DNA from: an uncultured Roseburia sp.
Lineage (GTDB): Bacteria; Bacillota; Clostridia; Lachnospirales; Lachnospiraceae
Direction: 5' to 3'
DNA: 16,138 nucleotides
Assembly: GCA_934307185.1 (NCBI GenBank)
Contig: CAKRCJ010000018.1
Location: 1 to 16,138 of the forward strand
The translations under genes were made by a program, and so were the position numbers. The stretch's first letter is position 1, and each line of letters opens with the position of its first letter. Below the pieces are notes generated by a model. That model was given only the letters and a program-made list of their open reading frames with translations. It was not told the origin of the DNA and ran no database searches. This document shows, piece by piece, positions 7,876 to 15,998 of this stretch.

Positions 7876-10320
7876 ATGGATAAAGACATATGGCAGATTG
7901 TAGCTTTCCTGATTGTTTTTCTTTACGGAACAATCATCGGGAACCGTATCTTCAGAAAGGATGAAAATGCAGGGAAAGAAAATGCATTGGCATGGAGTCT
8001 TGGACTGAATGTACTGCTTCTTGGCACAATCTCCATGTGTCTTTCTTTGATTGGATTTTATTCGGCAGTAATGACCTTCCTTTTACATGCCGTTATTGTT
8101 ACAATTGCAGCAACAATTAAAAAAGTATGGACAAAACCAAATATTTCACAGCTAAATGTGAAGAATGATACAAAACAGAAAGATACGGAAGGCATGATGC
8201 GTTATCTTCCGACTGCTGTGATTGGAATTATATTAATTGCAGCAGCAGTATTATATTTTGTATTTCCAACCTATTACATGTGGTCCGGAAGAGATTACGG
8301 ACTCTACATTGTGAATGCGGTACATACAGCGGAGACGGGAAGTTCACTTTATGACAGGGATGAATTTATCGAGGAAAATTATGAGGAACTAAGCGATATC
8401 GTAAGCCTTGGATATCCTGCATTATTTTCTTCCTATGAAGACGGAGTGAGTGAGCATCCTGGCGATATCAATGCACAGTTTCTGCCAATGTACTGGTGTC
8501 TGCTTGCGATTGGTTATTCACTCGCGGGAATGACGGGACTATTCCATACCACAGCAATCATTACACTGGTGACACTATTTGTCTACTATGCATTTGTGAA
8601 ATGGATGTCAAACTGGAAAGTTGCAAGCGCGGCAACACTTCTTCTTGCCATCTGCCCGGCGCAGCTCTGGGGAGCAAGAATTACACAAAGTGAGCAGCTT
8701 GCGCAGCTTGTCTTTCTTCTGATGGCAGTCTTCTTTGCCTATGGATGGCGGGAACAGAAAAATAACTACATCTATCTTGCAACAGCAGTGCTTGGAATAG
8801 GCTGCTTCTGCCGACTGGATAACTACATTTTAGGGCTTGGACTGCTTTGCATGGCAATCTATACCGTACTTTGGAATCGTAAATACTGCAAGGTTATGCG
8901 TAACGCTGTGATACAGTACGTTATCTGGGCGGCTGTCTCCCTTTTCTATGGCTTTGCAGTACATTACCATTACTATGCGGAGCATTGGGATAAAGCAGTA
9001 TTAAAGCAGCTTGTCCTTGGAAACATTGCACTTATCCTTATATACGCAGTCCTTTTGTTGATAAAGAGAAAAGAATCCCAAAATCTTGTGGAAAACATAT
9101 GTGGAAACAAAATCGCAGACAAAGTGGTGTTAATCCTTCTTGCCGCTTTTTTTGCAGTACTTTTTGTGACACCATATCTTAAGGGGGATGAATATCAGCC
9201 AAGTGCATTAGAACAGTATGGCTGGTATATCTGTCCGGTTACATTTGTATTCTTTGTCTATGGATTATGGAGATATATTGCAGGAGACAGGGAAAAATAT
9301 GAAAAACGGGTGGAACCACAGCTGTTATTTATCGGAATCGGACTGATTTCGACCATGCTCTACTCCGTGCGTCCGTCCATTACAATGGACCATTACTGGA
9401 TGAGCAGACGTTTTCTTCCGGTGAACTTTCCATTTCTTATTCTGTTTGGCATGTATGGCATATGGATGCTCTGGGAGAACAGAAGCAGATTTGCAATTGC
9501 TTTTAAAGCGGCAGCAGTCGTCTGCGTGGCGGTAATATTTGCTTATGTGGGAAAACATGACAAAATATTAATGCAGGGAAGCTCCTATGCCGGTATTTTA
9601 GACTGCTACGATGACGTGGCGGCGACACTGCCGGATGACACCATGATACTTACGGATAATGAAGGTTCCGCATCCATTCTTCGTTACATCTATCATAAAA
9701 ACATATACTTAATCAATTCAGGATGCGGTGCAGAAGCATTACAGCAGTATCTTGAAAAAAATGATAAGCTCTGCTATGCCGGAGATATTGCAGGACTCGG
9801 ACCGCAGTGGGGGTTAACCGTTACCCAGACTGCGGAGGGAAGCATCCATGCCATGGCACCGGAAGGCTGTTATAACTATTACCCGGTGAACTGGCAGGAA
9901 TACAGCCGGAAAATGAATGTCTACGAGGTGACAGCAAGCGGGGATGAACATTCCCCGGTGAACATAATAAACAGTCTCAATCTGTGTGATAACAGTGTAA
10001 GAGACGGTAAAGCCATTGTGACAAACGGCACCGGAAACAGCTTCTTTGGACCATATTATGAACTGACACCGGGAGCATATGAGCTGCAGTTAAAAATCAC
10101 TTCCACTGCGTTAAATGCCGGAGAAGAACTTGGCACATTGGAACTTGTAATTAACGAGGAGGTAGTGGATACTTACCCGGTTTACAACAATGATACAGAA
10201 CAGCAGATGGACTTCGAGATTGCAAATGATGCGAAGGAAGAACATATCGTGCAATTCAGGTTTGTTAAGAGCGTGGAAGAAGAAACGGTGTGCGAGAGTG
10301 TGATGTTGGTGAGGGAATAG
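7876..10320 (+). CDS. Large polytopic GT-C-like membrane glycosyltransferase with extracytoplasmic beta domain
   Basis: This 814-residue protein has about 12 hydrophobic spans in residues 5-560, followed by a soluble C-terminal region. The first long loop after an early span contains WSGRDYGLYI (D140), in the place where GT-C enzymes (GT39, ArnT-like) carry the catalytic Asp/Glu facing outside. GT-C enzymes use polyprenyl-phosphate sugars, which a GT2 such as that at 10667-11632 could supply. The C-terminal ~115 residues look like a beta sandwich. They contain GPYYELTPGAYELQL (725-739), shared with the C-terminus of the exporter ATPase at 5001-6392. The likely role is to add a side-chain sugar to the exported glycan outside the membrane. 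No close match to a named family is claimed. It is the last gene of the operon; a terminator follows at 10462. The ATG has TGAGGAA from 7864. Confidence 0.78.
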   Translation: MDKDIWQIVAFLIVFLYGTIIGNRIFRKDENAGKENALAWSLGLNVLLLGTISMCLSLIGFYSAVMTFLLHAVIVTIAATIKKVWTKPNISQLNVKNDTKQKDTEGMMRYLPTAVIGIILIAAAVLYFVFPTYYMWSGRDYGLYIVNAVHTAETGSSLYDRDEFIEENYEELSDIVSLGYPALFSSYEDGVSEHPGDINAQFLPMYWCLLAIGYSLAGMTGLFHTTAIITLVTLFVYYAFVKWMSNWKVASAATLLLAICPAQLWGARITQSEQLAQLVFLLMAVFFAYGWREQKNNYIYLATAVLGIGCFCRLDNYILGLGLLCMAIYTVLWNRKYCKVMRNAVIQYVIWAAVSLFYGFAVHYHYYAEHWDKAVLKQLVLGNIALILIYAVLLLIKRKESQNLVENICGNKIADKVVLILLAAFFAVLFVTPYLKGDEYQPSALEQYGWYICPVTFVFFVYGLWRYIAGDREKYEKRVEPQLLFIGIGLISTMLYSVRPSITMDHYWMSRRFLPVNFPFLILFGMYGIWMLWENRSRFAIAFKAAAVVCVAVIFAYVGKHDKILMQGSSYAGILDCYDDVAATLPDDTMILTDNEGSASILRYIYHKNIYLINSGCGAEALQQYLEKNDKLCYAGDIAGLGPQWGLTVTQTAEGSIHAMAPEGCYNYYPVNWQEYSRKMNVYEVTASGDEHSPVNIINSLNLCDNSVRDGKAIVTNGTGNSFFGPYYELTPGAYELQLKITSTALNAGEELGTLELVINEEVVDTYPVYNNDTEQQMDFEIANDAKEEHIVQFRFVKSVEEETVCESVMLVRE

Positions 10321-10461
10321 AAGGATGCTGGCTTAATAGTGGCAGTAGGAGTAGAAACAAATTTTGTATGGCTATTGAGTAAAATATGCAATGTTTACAT
10401 TTTCCTCTGTCGATTGAGTGCACATTATAGTCGATTCAGAATAATTCATTCCCTTGCGGAT
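10321..10461 (+). other. Gene-free stretch after the first operon, with short direct repeats
   Basis: These roughly 140 bp separate the last stop codon from the terminator stem. I see no credible ORF with a ribosome site. The only pattern is a ten-base near-repeat: GTCGATTGAG at 10409-10418 and GTCGATTCAG at 10430-10439 (9 of 10 matching, 21 bp apart), with a weaker third copy GGCTATTGAG at 10370-10379. Two helical turns of spacing would suit a dimeric DNA-binding protein, but no promoter is evident beside it. The function is unknown. Confidence 0.3.
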
Positions 10462-10500
10462 AAAAAAGAGTATATTAAATAAGCAGTATACTCTTTTTTT
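10462..10500 (+). terminator. Rho-independent terminator ending the first operon
   Basis: The left arm AAAAAAGAGTATA (10462-10474) pairs perfectly with TATACTCTTTTTT (10487-10499) around a 12-nt loop, and the right arm runs into a T tract. The A-rich left arm means the same element could also terminate transcription arriving from the other strand. The stem is A/T-rich with only two G:C pairs, so efficiency may be partial. Confidence 0.85.
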
Positions 10501-10557
10501 GTTGAAAAGAGACAAAATCCCATATTGGACATTGTAAAAGATTATAGAAGGCTGATA

Positions 10558-10586
10558 TTGTCGAAAATGGCAGATTGTGGTATAAT
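10558..10586 (+). promoter_or_regulatory. Sigma-A-type promoter for the second operon
   Basis: A -35 box TTGTCG (10558-10563), a 17-bp spacer and a perfect -10 box TATAAT (10581-10586) with an extended -10 TG at 10578-10579 are present. Transcription should begin near 10593, giving a purine-rich leader of about 74 nt that ends in a GAAGGAG ribosome site (10651-10657) before the ATG at 10667. It is of the same type as the promoter at 257-285, so the two operons could share housekeeping expression. Confidence 0.8.
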
Positions 10587-10666
10587 AGAAACACTGTCTA
10601 TATTGGGTAAAAACAATTTTATGTGAAAAAGATAAAAAGAAGAAAAGAACGAAGGAGTAGTGGGCT

Positions 10667-11632
10667 ATGAAATTAATTATTCAGATTCCATGTTATAACG
10701 AAGCGGAGACATTAGAGATTGCATTAAATGACCTCCCAAAACATATTGATGGGATTGATGAAATCGAGTATCTCATTATCAATGACGGAAGTAAAGATAA
10801 TACCGTTGAAGTGGCAAAAAAATGGGGCGTTCAGCACGTCGTTAACTTCAAACAGAACAAAGGTCTTGCAAAAGGATTCATGGCAGGTATCAATGAATGT
10901 CTCCGCCAGGGTGCAGACATTATTGTAAATACCGATGCAGATGACCAGTACTGTGGCGAAGATATCGAGAAGCTGGTTCGCCCTATTTTAGATGGAAAAG
11001 CCGATATCGTCATCGGTGAACGTCCAATCGACCAGACCGAGCATTTCTCTCCATTAAAGAAAAAATTGCAGCATTTTGGAAGCTGGGTTGTAAGAAAAGC
11101 ATCCAATACAAATATCCCGGACGCACCAAGTGGATTCCGTGCTTATAGCAGGGAAGCTGCATTACAGCTTAACGTAGTCAATGAATATACCTATACCTTA
11201 GAGCAGATTGTACAGGCGGGAAGAAGAAAGATTGCAATTACATCTGTCCCAATCCGTACGAACGGAGAATTACGTCCATCCAGACTTTTCAGCAGTATGT
11301 TTGGATACATAAAAAAATCCATGCTTACGATTATCAGGGCTTATATTATGTATAAGCCGTTGATGTTCTTTGTGACAATTGGCTGTATTCCTTTTTTATT
11401 GGGAGTAATTCTTGGAATTAGATATTTGGTATTATTGGCAGCAGGAGCGGGCGCAGGAAATATTCAATCATTAATTTTATGCAGTCTTCTTATTATGATT
11501 GGTGTTATGACCTGGGTACTTGGAATGCTTGCGGATACAGTGGCGGCTAATCGGAAAATTATTGAAGATATTCAGTATCATGTGAGAAAGGTCGATTATG
11601 ATATGGAAGTTAAGAAAGAACAGAATGAATAA
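10667..11632 (+). CDS. GT2 glycosyltransferase, polyprenyl-phosphate-sugar synthase-like (DPM/GtrB type)
   Basis: The 321-residue protein has an N-terminal GT-A domain and two C-terminal membrane helices. Visible motifs are IPCYNEAETL (7-16), IINDGSKDNT (37-46) and the metal-binding DADDQY (90-95, D90-x-D92). The segment PSGFRAYSREAAL follows, then the basic region NGELRPSRLFSS before the helices at about 239-261 and 274-297. This arrangement is that of the dolichol/undecaprenyl-phosphate mannose or glucose synthase group (DPM1, GtrB-like). These enzymes transfer a sugar from a nucleotide donor to polyprenyl phosphate on the cytoplasmic face. The product would be the donor for GT-C enzymes, of which one lies upstream (7876) and one probably begins at 15999. 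It is the first gene of the second operon. Its composition matches the upstream operon (12 of 13 Gln codons are CAG), unlike the genes after it. Confidence 0.85.
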   Translation: MKLIIQIPCYNEAETLEIALNDLPKHIDGIDEIEYLIINDGSKDNTVEVAKKWGVQHVVNFKQNKGLAKGFMAGINECLRQGADIIVNTDADDQYCGEDIEKLVRPILDGKADIVIGERPIDQTEHFSPLKKKLQHFGSWVVRKASNTNIPDAPSGFRAYSREAALQLNVVNEYTYTLEQIVQAGRRKIAITSVPIRTNGELRPSRLFSSMFGYIKKSMLTIIRAYIMYKPLMFFVTIGCIPFLLGVILGIRYLVLLAAGAGAGNIQSLILCSLLIMIGVMTWVLGMLADTVAANRKIIEDIQYHVRKVDYDMEVKKEQNE

Positions 11633-11660
11633 GCTAAAGAACAAGTGGAGATAAACATTA

Positions 11661-12698
11661 ATGATTATTGGTATATATCTCATATTTTATATTGGAATAT
11701 TGGGTATTTCTTTTATTGGTTTTAGTAAAAGAACAAATGGAAAAGAAAGCTTAATTGATAAAAAAGAGTCAAATTATATTAAGGGATTAGCAACAATAAT
11801 GGTATTCTATGCGCATATGCAGGCATGGATTAGTGAAATGAATATTTCAGGAATGCAAGGATTAAAACCTTTTTCGGTATTAGGGGGAATGGGTGTGCTT
11901 CTGTTCTTTTTTGTGAGTGGCTATGGAATACACAAAGGGTACGCAAAAAAAACACCTGAAATACTATTTTGGAAAAATAGAATAATAAAAATGTTTATCC
12001 CTGCAACGGTAATTTCAATTGTTTCTTGTACAGTACTTTATATAGAGCAGAAAAAAACAATTGTTGACGTATTAATTAATGCTATTATGGGACAGTGGTT
12101 TGTTGATGTAATAATGCTAGAGTATATGGGCTTTTTTATAAGTTGGTTGTTTGCAAAAGGAAATAGAAAAAAAATAATTATTTATGACATAATATATAGC
12201 TTAATTGTGGCAGTGTTTTTTATTATGATGAAGTTTAATGCAAGATGGTATAATGGTTTATTGCTGTTTCCTGCTGGAATGTTAATTGCAGAGTATGAAA
12301 AAATTATTATAGATAAATTAAACGAAATGAAAAAAAAAGATACTATCGGGATTACAGCAATTCTTTTGATTGCATTTGCAGTTACAGGTGCGGGATTTGT
12401 ATTAATTAAGGGAAGTATGTTTTCAAATGTTGTAAAAACCTGTTCGGGAATATTGTTATCATTTTTAATCTGCGAAATATTATATTTTGGAAAATTTGGT
12501 AATAAAGTTGCTAATTTTATTGGCGAGAGGTCTTTATATATTTATTTGTGTCATTTATGGTTGTGGACGATTATGCAAGAAAAATTAGTCAATGTGCCAA
12601 TATTGATAGAATATCCATTGTTGAGAATATATCTTTTGATTATAGGAGCATTATTTTATACAGAAGTGATGCATTTGATTTTTACAAGGAGATTATAA
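11661..12698 (+). CDS. Acyltransferase-3 family membrane protein (probable glycan O-acetyltransferase)
   Basis: The 345-residue protein has about ten hydrophobic spans. The second span begins with YIKGLATIMVFYAHMQAW, with H52 at the place of the conserved His of the acyltransferase-3 (OafA/WecH) family. The next part, GGMGVLLFFFVSGYGIHKGY and FWKNRIIKMFIP, matches the family's 'G-V-x-x-F-F-x-x-S-G' span and Arg-rich loop. Such enzymes move acetyl groups across the membrane onto surface sugars, so I infer O-acetylation of the glycan. The usual Arg of the R/K-G-I motif is Lys41 here. The start ATG has GTGGAGA at 11646-11652, and the stop codon is 1 bp from the next gene. The DNA is clearly richer in A+T than upstream genes. 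An A9 run at 12330-12338 falls in a Lys codon stretch. Confidence 0.85.
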   Translation: MIIGIYLIFYIGILGISFIGFSKRTNGKESLIDKKESNYIKGLATIMVFYAHMQAWISEMNISGMQGLKPFSVLGGMGVLLFFFVSGYGIHKGYAKKTPEILFWKNRIIKMFIPATVISIVSCTVLYIEQKKTIVDVLINAIMGQWFVDVIMLEYMGFFISWLFAKGNRKKIIIYDIIYSLIVAVFFIMMKFNARWYNGLLLFPAGMLIAEYEKIIIDKLNEMKKKDTIGITAILLIAFAVTGAGFVLIKGSMFSNVVKTCSGILLSFLICEILYFGKFGNKVANFIGERSLYIYLCHLWLWTIMQEKLVNVPILIEYPLLRIYLLIIGALFYTEVMHLIFTRRL

Positions 12699-12699
12699 G

Positions 12700-13827
12700 A
12701 TGAAAATTGTTTTGGTGGGACCAGTATATCCATATAAAGGGGGAATATCTCATTATACAGGATTAATGTACAAAGCTTTGGCTAAGGAAAATGAAGTGCA
12801 TATGATGTCGTATAAATTGCAATATCCTAAAATTCTCTTTAAAAAAGAGCAAAGAGATTATGATAATGATGCTTTTAAAATTGAAAATACTGATTTTTAT
12901 ATTAATACAGCCAATCCTATAAATTGGGTTCAGACTGCATTGAAAATTCGTGAGTTAAAACCGGATATGGTGATTTTACAGTGGTGGCATCCTTATTTTT
13001 CTCCATGTTATTGGAGCATATGCAAATTACTTGGAAAAATCAAAGTTTTATTTGTTTGTCATAATGTATTTCCTCATGAAAGGTTTCCAATGGACCGGTT
13101 TTTAGCCAAAACGGTATTAAAGCAAGGAGATTATTTTATTGTACAATCGAAACAGGATGAAAATGATTTAAAATCCATTAAGAAAAATCCGAAATACAAG
13201 AGGACAGTTCACCCAACATATAATGCATTTAAATTGCAGAATATGAGCAAAGAAGAAGGAAGAAGGTTGTTACATATTCCAGAAGATGAGAAGGTTTTAT
13301 TGTTTTTTGGTTTTGTTCGAGAATATAAGGGATTAAAACATTTAATAAATGCATTACCAAAAATCGTGAAAAATACAGAGAATGTAAAGCTTTTGATAGT
13401 TGGAGACTTTGCTGGAGATAAAGATGAATATTTGAAATTAATAGAGAAAAATAATGTGTCTGAGTATATTGAAATTCATGATGGATATATTCCAGATAAG
13501 GAAGTTGAAAAATATTTTACGGCATCAGATGTTGTAGTTCTTCCTTATGAATCAGCTACACAGAGCGGAATAGTTCAGATTGCGTATGGATTTGAAAAGC
13601 CTGTAATTGCAACAAATGTAGGAGGGTTGCCGGAGGTCGTTTTGGATGGAAAGACTGGATACATCGTAGAAACTCAAAATGTGGAGGCAATAGCTAAAAG
13701 CGTAAATAGATTTTTTTCTGAAAATAAGGCAGAAGCTTTTAAAAACAATATTATTGCAGAAGCCGACAAATATTCATGGGATAGAATGGCAGAAATTATT
13801 AAAAATTTGTATGATGGAGTAAAATAA
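12700..13827 (+). CDS. GT4-family glycosyltransferase with non-standard E-x7-E region
   Basis: This is a 375-residue GT-B enzyme, cytoplasmic with no membrane span. The N-terminal domain starts with IVLVGPVYPYKGGISHYT, whose GGISHY loop is typical of GT4. LLFFGFVREYKGLKHLI marks the donor domain, and KPVIATNVGGLPEVV follows the active-site region. Where most GT4 enzymes have E-x7-E, this one reads ESATQSGIVQIAYGF (from E284), with Gln in place of the second Glu. I recall GT4 sub-groups with a SATQSG variant, so this is a lineage feature rather than damage. It starts 1 bp after the acyltransferase stop with AAGGAG at 12686-12691. CAA and CAG are used about equally (5 and 6), unlike the genes before 11640. 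Substrate unknown. Confidence 0.86.
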   Translation: MKIVLVGPVYPYKGGISHYTGLMYKALAKENEVHMMSYKLQYPKILFKKEQRDYDNDAFKIENTDFYINTANPINWVQTALKIRELKPDMVILQWWHPYFSPCYWSICKLLGKIKVLFVCHNVFPHERFPMDRFLAKTVLKQGDYFIVQSKQDENDLKSIKKNPKYKRTVHPTYNAFKLQNMSKEEGRRLLHIPEDEKVLLFFGFVREYKGLKHLINALPKIVKNTENVKLLIVGDFAGDKDEYLKLIEKNNVSEYIEIHDGYIPDKEVEKYFTASDVVVLPYESATQSGIVQIAYGFEKPVIATNVGGLPEVVLDGKTGYIVETQNVEAIAKSVNRFFSENKAEAFKNNIIAEADKYSWDRMAEIIKNLYDGVK

Positions 13828-13829
13828 GA

Positions 13830-14813
13830 ATGAAAGAAAGTTTAGTTTCGATAATTGTTCCTATATATAATGCAAAAATATACTTAGAAGAATGTATTAA
13901 TTCAATTATTTCTCAATCATATGAAAATTTGGAAATTTTTTTGGTAGATGATGGATCTACAGATGGAAGTGCTGGTATTTGCGACAAATATGCAGAAAAA
14001 GACGATAGGATTGTTGTTTTACATAAAAAGAATGGTGGTCAGGCAGATGCAAGAAATATGGCACTAGAACAGATAAAAGGGGATTATATTGCTTTTGCAG
14101 ATAGTGATGATATTTTAAGTAATGATTATGTTGAATATATGCTTAATCTTGCACAGTCACAGGATGCAGACATTGTTCAATGTGAATATATAAAGTTTTG
14201 GAATGACGAGGATTTAAAAAGAGCGAAAAATAATATAAATGAGAAAAATTTTGAGAGTTACGATGCTAGTGGCTCATTAAGAGAGTTTTCATATCAGAGA
14301 AAATTTGCTCCTAGTCCATGGTGTAAGCTTATAAGAAGAAATGTATGGGGAGATATTAAATTCCCACTTAATATGGGCTATGAGGATTATGCAATTATGT
14401 ATAAAGTATTAGGACGTGCATCGAAATTAATTTACAGTTCACATACTGTATATTTTTATAGAATACATAATCTTTCAACACAACATGACAAATTTACAAA
14501 AAAGAAAAAAGACAGAATTATAATTGCAGATAGTTTATTAAAATATGTAAAAGAGAACTATCCAGAAATAGAACAGGCGGCCAGATGCAGATATTGTTTG
14601 GCGCAACTTCAATATTTAATGGAGCTACCGTTTGATAAAAAGTATAGACAAGATAAGAAAGAAACAATGTCAAATTTAAAGAAATATCGTGCAAGTGTAT
14701 TGAGGGACAGAGAAGTTGCTAAGACATTAAAAATAATGTTAGTATCTAGTTATTTGGGTGCAAATATACTTATGGTATTGGGAAGAATTTATATGAAGGC
14801 AACAAAAAGATAA
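13830..14813 (+). CDS. GT2-family glycosyltransferase (soluble, GT-A fold)
   Basis: The 327-residue protein has the standard start of capsule and exopolysaccharide GT2 enzymes: VSIIVPIYNAKIYLEECI (6-23), FLVDDGSTDGS (37-47), GGQADARNMAL (69-79) and the metal-binding ADSDD (90-94, D91-x-D93). The later part, PSPWCKLIRR and MGYEDYAIMYK, contains the ED pair expected to hold the catalytic base in inverting GT2 enzymes. There are no clear transmembrane helices, only a mildly hydrophobic C-terminal stretch (about 300-320), so it probably works on the inner face of the membrane. It begins 2 bp after the previous stop codon with TGGAG at 13815-13819. Gln codons are split evenly between CAA and CAG (6 and 6), in line with the distal cassette. 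Sugar specificity is not predictable. Confidence 0.88.
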   Translation: MKESLVSIIVPIYNAKIYLEECINSIISQSYENLEIFLVDDGSTDGSAGICDKYAEKDDRIVVLHKKNGGQADARNMALEQIKGDYIAFADSDDILSNDYVEYMLNLAQSQDADIVQCEYIKFWNDEDLKRAKNNINEKNFESYDASGSLREFSYQRKFAPSPWCKLIRRNVWGDIKFPLNMGYEDYAIMYKVLGRASKLIYSSHTVYFYRIHNLSTQHDKFTKKKKDRIIIADSLLKYVKENYPEIEQAARCRYCLAQLQYLMELPFDKKYRQDKKETMSNLKKYRASVLRDREVAKTLKIMLVSSYLGANILMVLGRIYMKATKR

Positions 14814-14818
14814 AGGTT

Positions 14819-14828
14819 GAGTGGTGAT
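14819..14828 (+). promoter_or_regulatory. Ribosome binding site that decides the start at 14836
   Basis: GAGTGGTGAT ends 7 bp before the ATG at 14836 and matches the GGTGAT part of the anti-Shine-Dalgarno complement. If this stretch is the ribosome site, the in-frame GTG codons at 14821 and 14824 lie within it and are not starts. Confidence 0.6.
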
Positions 14829-14835
14829 AAAATAT

Positions 14836-15978
14836 ATGACAGAAAATCAAAAGAAAAAAGCATTATTTATTACAACTACAAATATATTTGATGGCAATGG
14901 CAATGGTGGAGTGAAGGCTTCTAAAGAACATTTGAATATGGTGCAAAAATATTTTGGAGAAGATAATGTTCAAGTATGTGTTTTTGCATTGCCAGAAGAA
15001 ATTGGTAAAATAAATTCTAAAAATGAAAGGGAAGATGTATTTCCAAAATTAGTGGGAAATTTTAAATTACTAATTGCTGCGTTAGGAGGATGCAGGGTTT
15101 ATTTACCGTGGGAAGAAAGAAAATTTTTTCAGTATATAGATAGCGTTTCACCTGACTTACTTTTTTTAGATTTTTCGATTCTTGGCAGAATAATGAGAAG
15201 AAAGGCAAATTATAAGACAGTAGTGTTCTTTCACAATATGGAAGCTGATTACACCTATAATAAAGTGAAAAAAGAAGGTTTGGTGTATTATCCTGCATAT
15301 ATGGCTGCAAAGAAGAATGATAAATGGGCTACTTTAGCTGACTGTGTTATTTGCTTGAATGAACGCGATTCAAGAAGAATGGAATTTTTATATGGTAGAA
15401 AATCAGATCTCAATTTACCTATTACATTTGAGGATAGCTTTGATATAGATAGGACTAATAAAGAATATGATAGGGAAATATTATTTTTGGGAAGTTTATT
15501 TGGACCAAATCAGGATGGCATAGAGTGGTTTATTGAGAATGTTATGCCTTCACTTGAGAATGTAAGATTAAACATTGTTGGTAATGGTTTTGAAACAAAA
15601 AAAGAAGAGTATGAGAAATATAAAAATGTTTCTGTCGTTGGAAGAGTAGATAGACCATCGGATTATTATTATCGACATGCAGCAGTAGTTATGCCAATTC
15701 GTTATGGTGCTGGAATGAAGGTAAAAACAGCTGAGGCAATGATGTACGGTCGGCATATATTTGCAAGTGACGAAGCACTTGAAGGGTATGAAGTAGATGG
15801 CATAGATGGAATTGAAAGATGTAATACAGCAGAAGAATATATTAAAGCTATAAATAATTTTTTTAATAGTGGAAAGAAAGTAGAGTATGAATATTATGTA
15901 AGAAAGTTATTTTTGGAAAAATATGAGTCAAATGTAGTATATAGTAATATGCAAAAGCTATTTGAAAAATTAATATAA
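14836..15978 (+). CDS. GT4-family glycosyltransferase
   Basis: With the ATG at 14836 as start, the product is 380 residues (385 if the GTG at 14821 were used). It opens with KKKALFITTTNIFDGNGNGG, a beta strand followed by a Gly/Asn-rich loop typical of the GT-B donor cleft. The C-terminal half has REILFLGSLFGPNQDGIEWF, VRLNIVGNGF and MPIRYGAGMKVKTAEAMMYG. In that last segment the Lys pair and the Glu correspond to the donor phosphate-binding and ribose-binding positions of GT4. It has no membrane span. It sits 22 bp after the previous gene and 20 bp before the next, in an A+T-rich DNA background. It is likely another cytoplasmic transferase for the glycan of the second operon; the sugar is unknown. 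Confidence 0.85.
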   Translation: MTENQKKKALFITTTNIFDGNGNGGVKASKEHLNMVQKYFGEDNVQVCVFALPEEIGKINSKNEREDVFPKLVGNFKLLIAALGGCRVYLPWEERKFFQYIDSVSPDLLFLDFSILGRIMRRKANYKTVVFFHNMEADYTYNKVKKEGLVYYPAYMAAKKNDKWATLADCVICLNERDSRRMEFLYGRKSDLNLPITFEDSFDIDRTNKEYDREILFLGSLFGPNQDGIEWFIENVMPSLENVRLNIVGNGFETKKEEYEKYKNVSVVGRVDRPSDYYYRHAAVVMPIRYGAGMKVKTAEAMMYGRHIFASDEALEGYEVDGIDGIERCNTAEEYIKAINNFFNSGKKVEYEYYVRKLFLEKYESNVVYSNMQKLFEKLI

Positions 15979-15998
15979 ATATATATGGAGAAAAATAG

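Noticed and set aside
8496..8693. 65-codon + frame inside the large membrane protein gene
   Set aside because: It lies wholly within a well-supported 814-codon gene in another frame and has no ribosome site.
10340..10348. GGCAGTAGG, resembling the ops element of RfaH-controlled polysaccharide operons
   Set aside because: It differs from the ops core, lies after the last gene of an operon rather than in a leader, and RfaH/ops control belongs to Proteobacteria.
10501..10666. Possible riboswitch or attenuator in the leader of the second operon
   Set aside because: The leader after the predicted start is purine-rich and A-rich without a strong hairpin pair or a second terminator.
14821..14835. 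GTG start at 14821 for the last complete glycosyltransferase
   Set aside because: The GTG codons fall within what looks like the ribosome site for the ATG at 14836, and the five extra residues add nothing recognisable.
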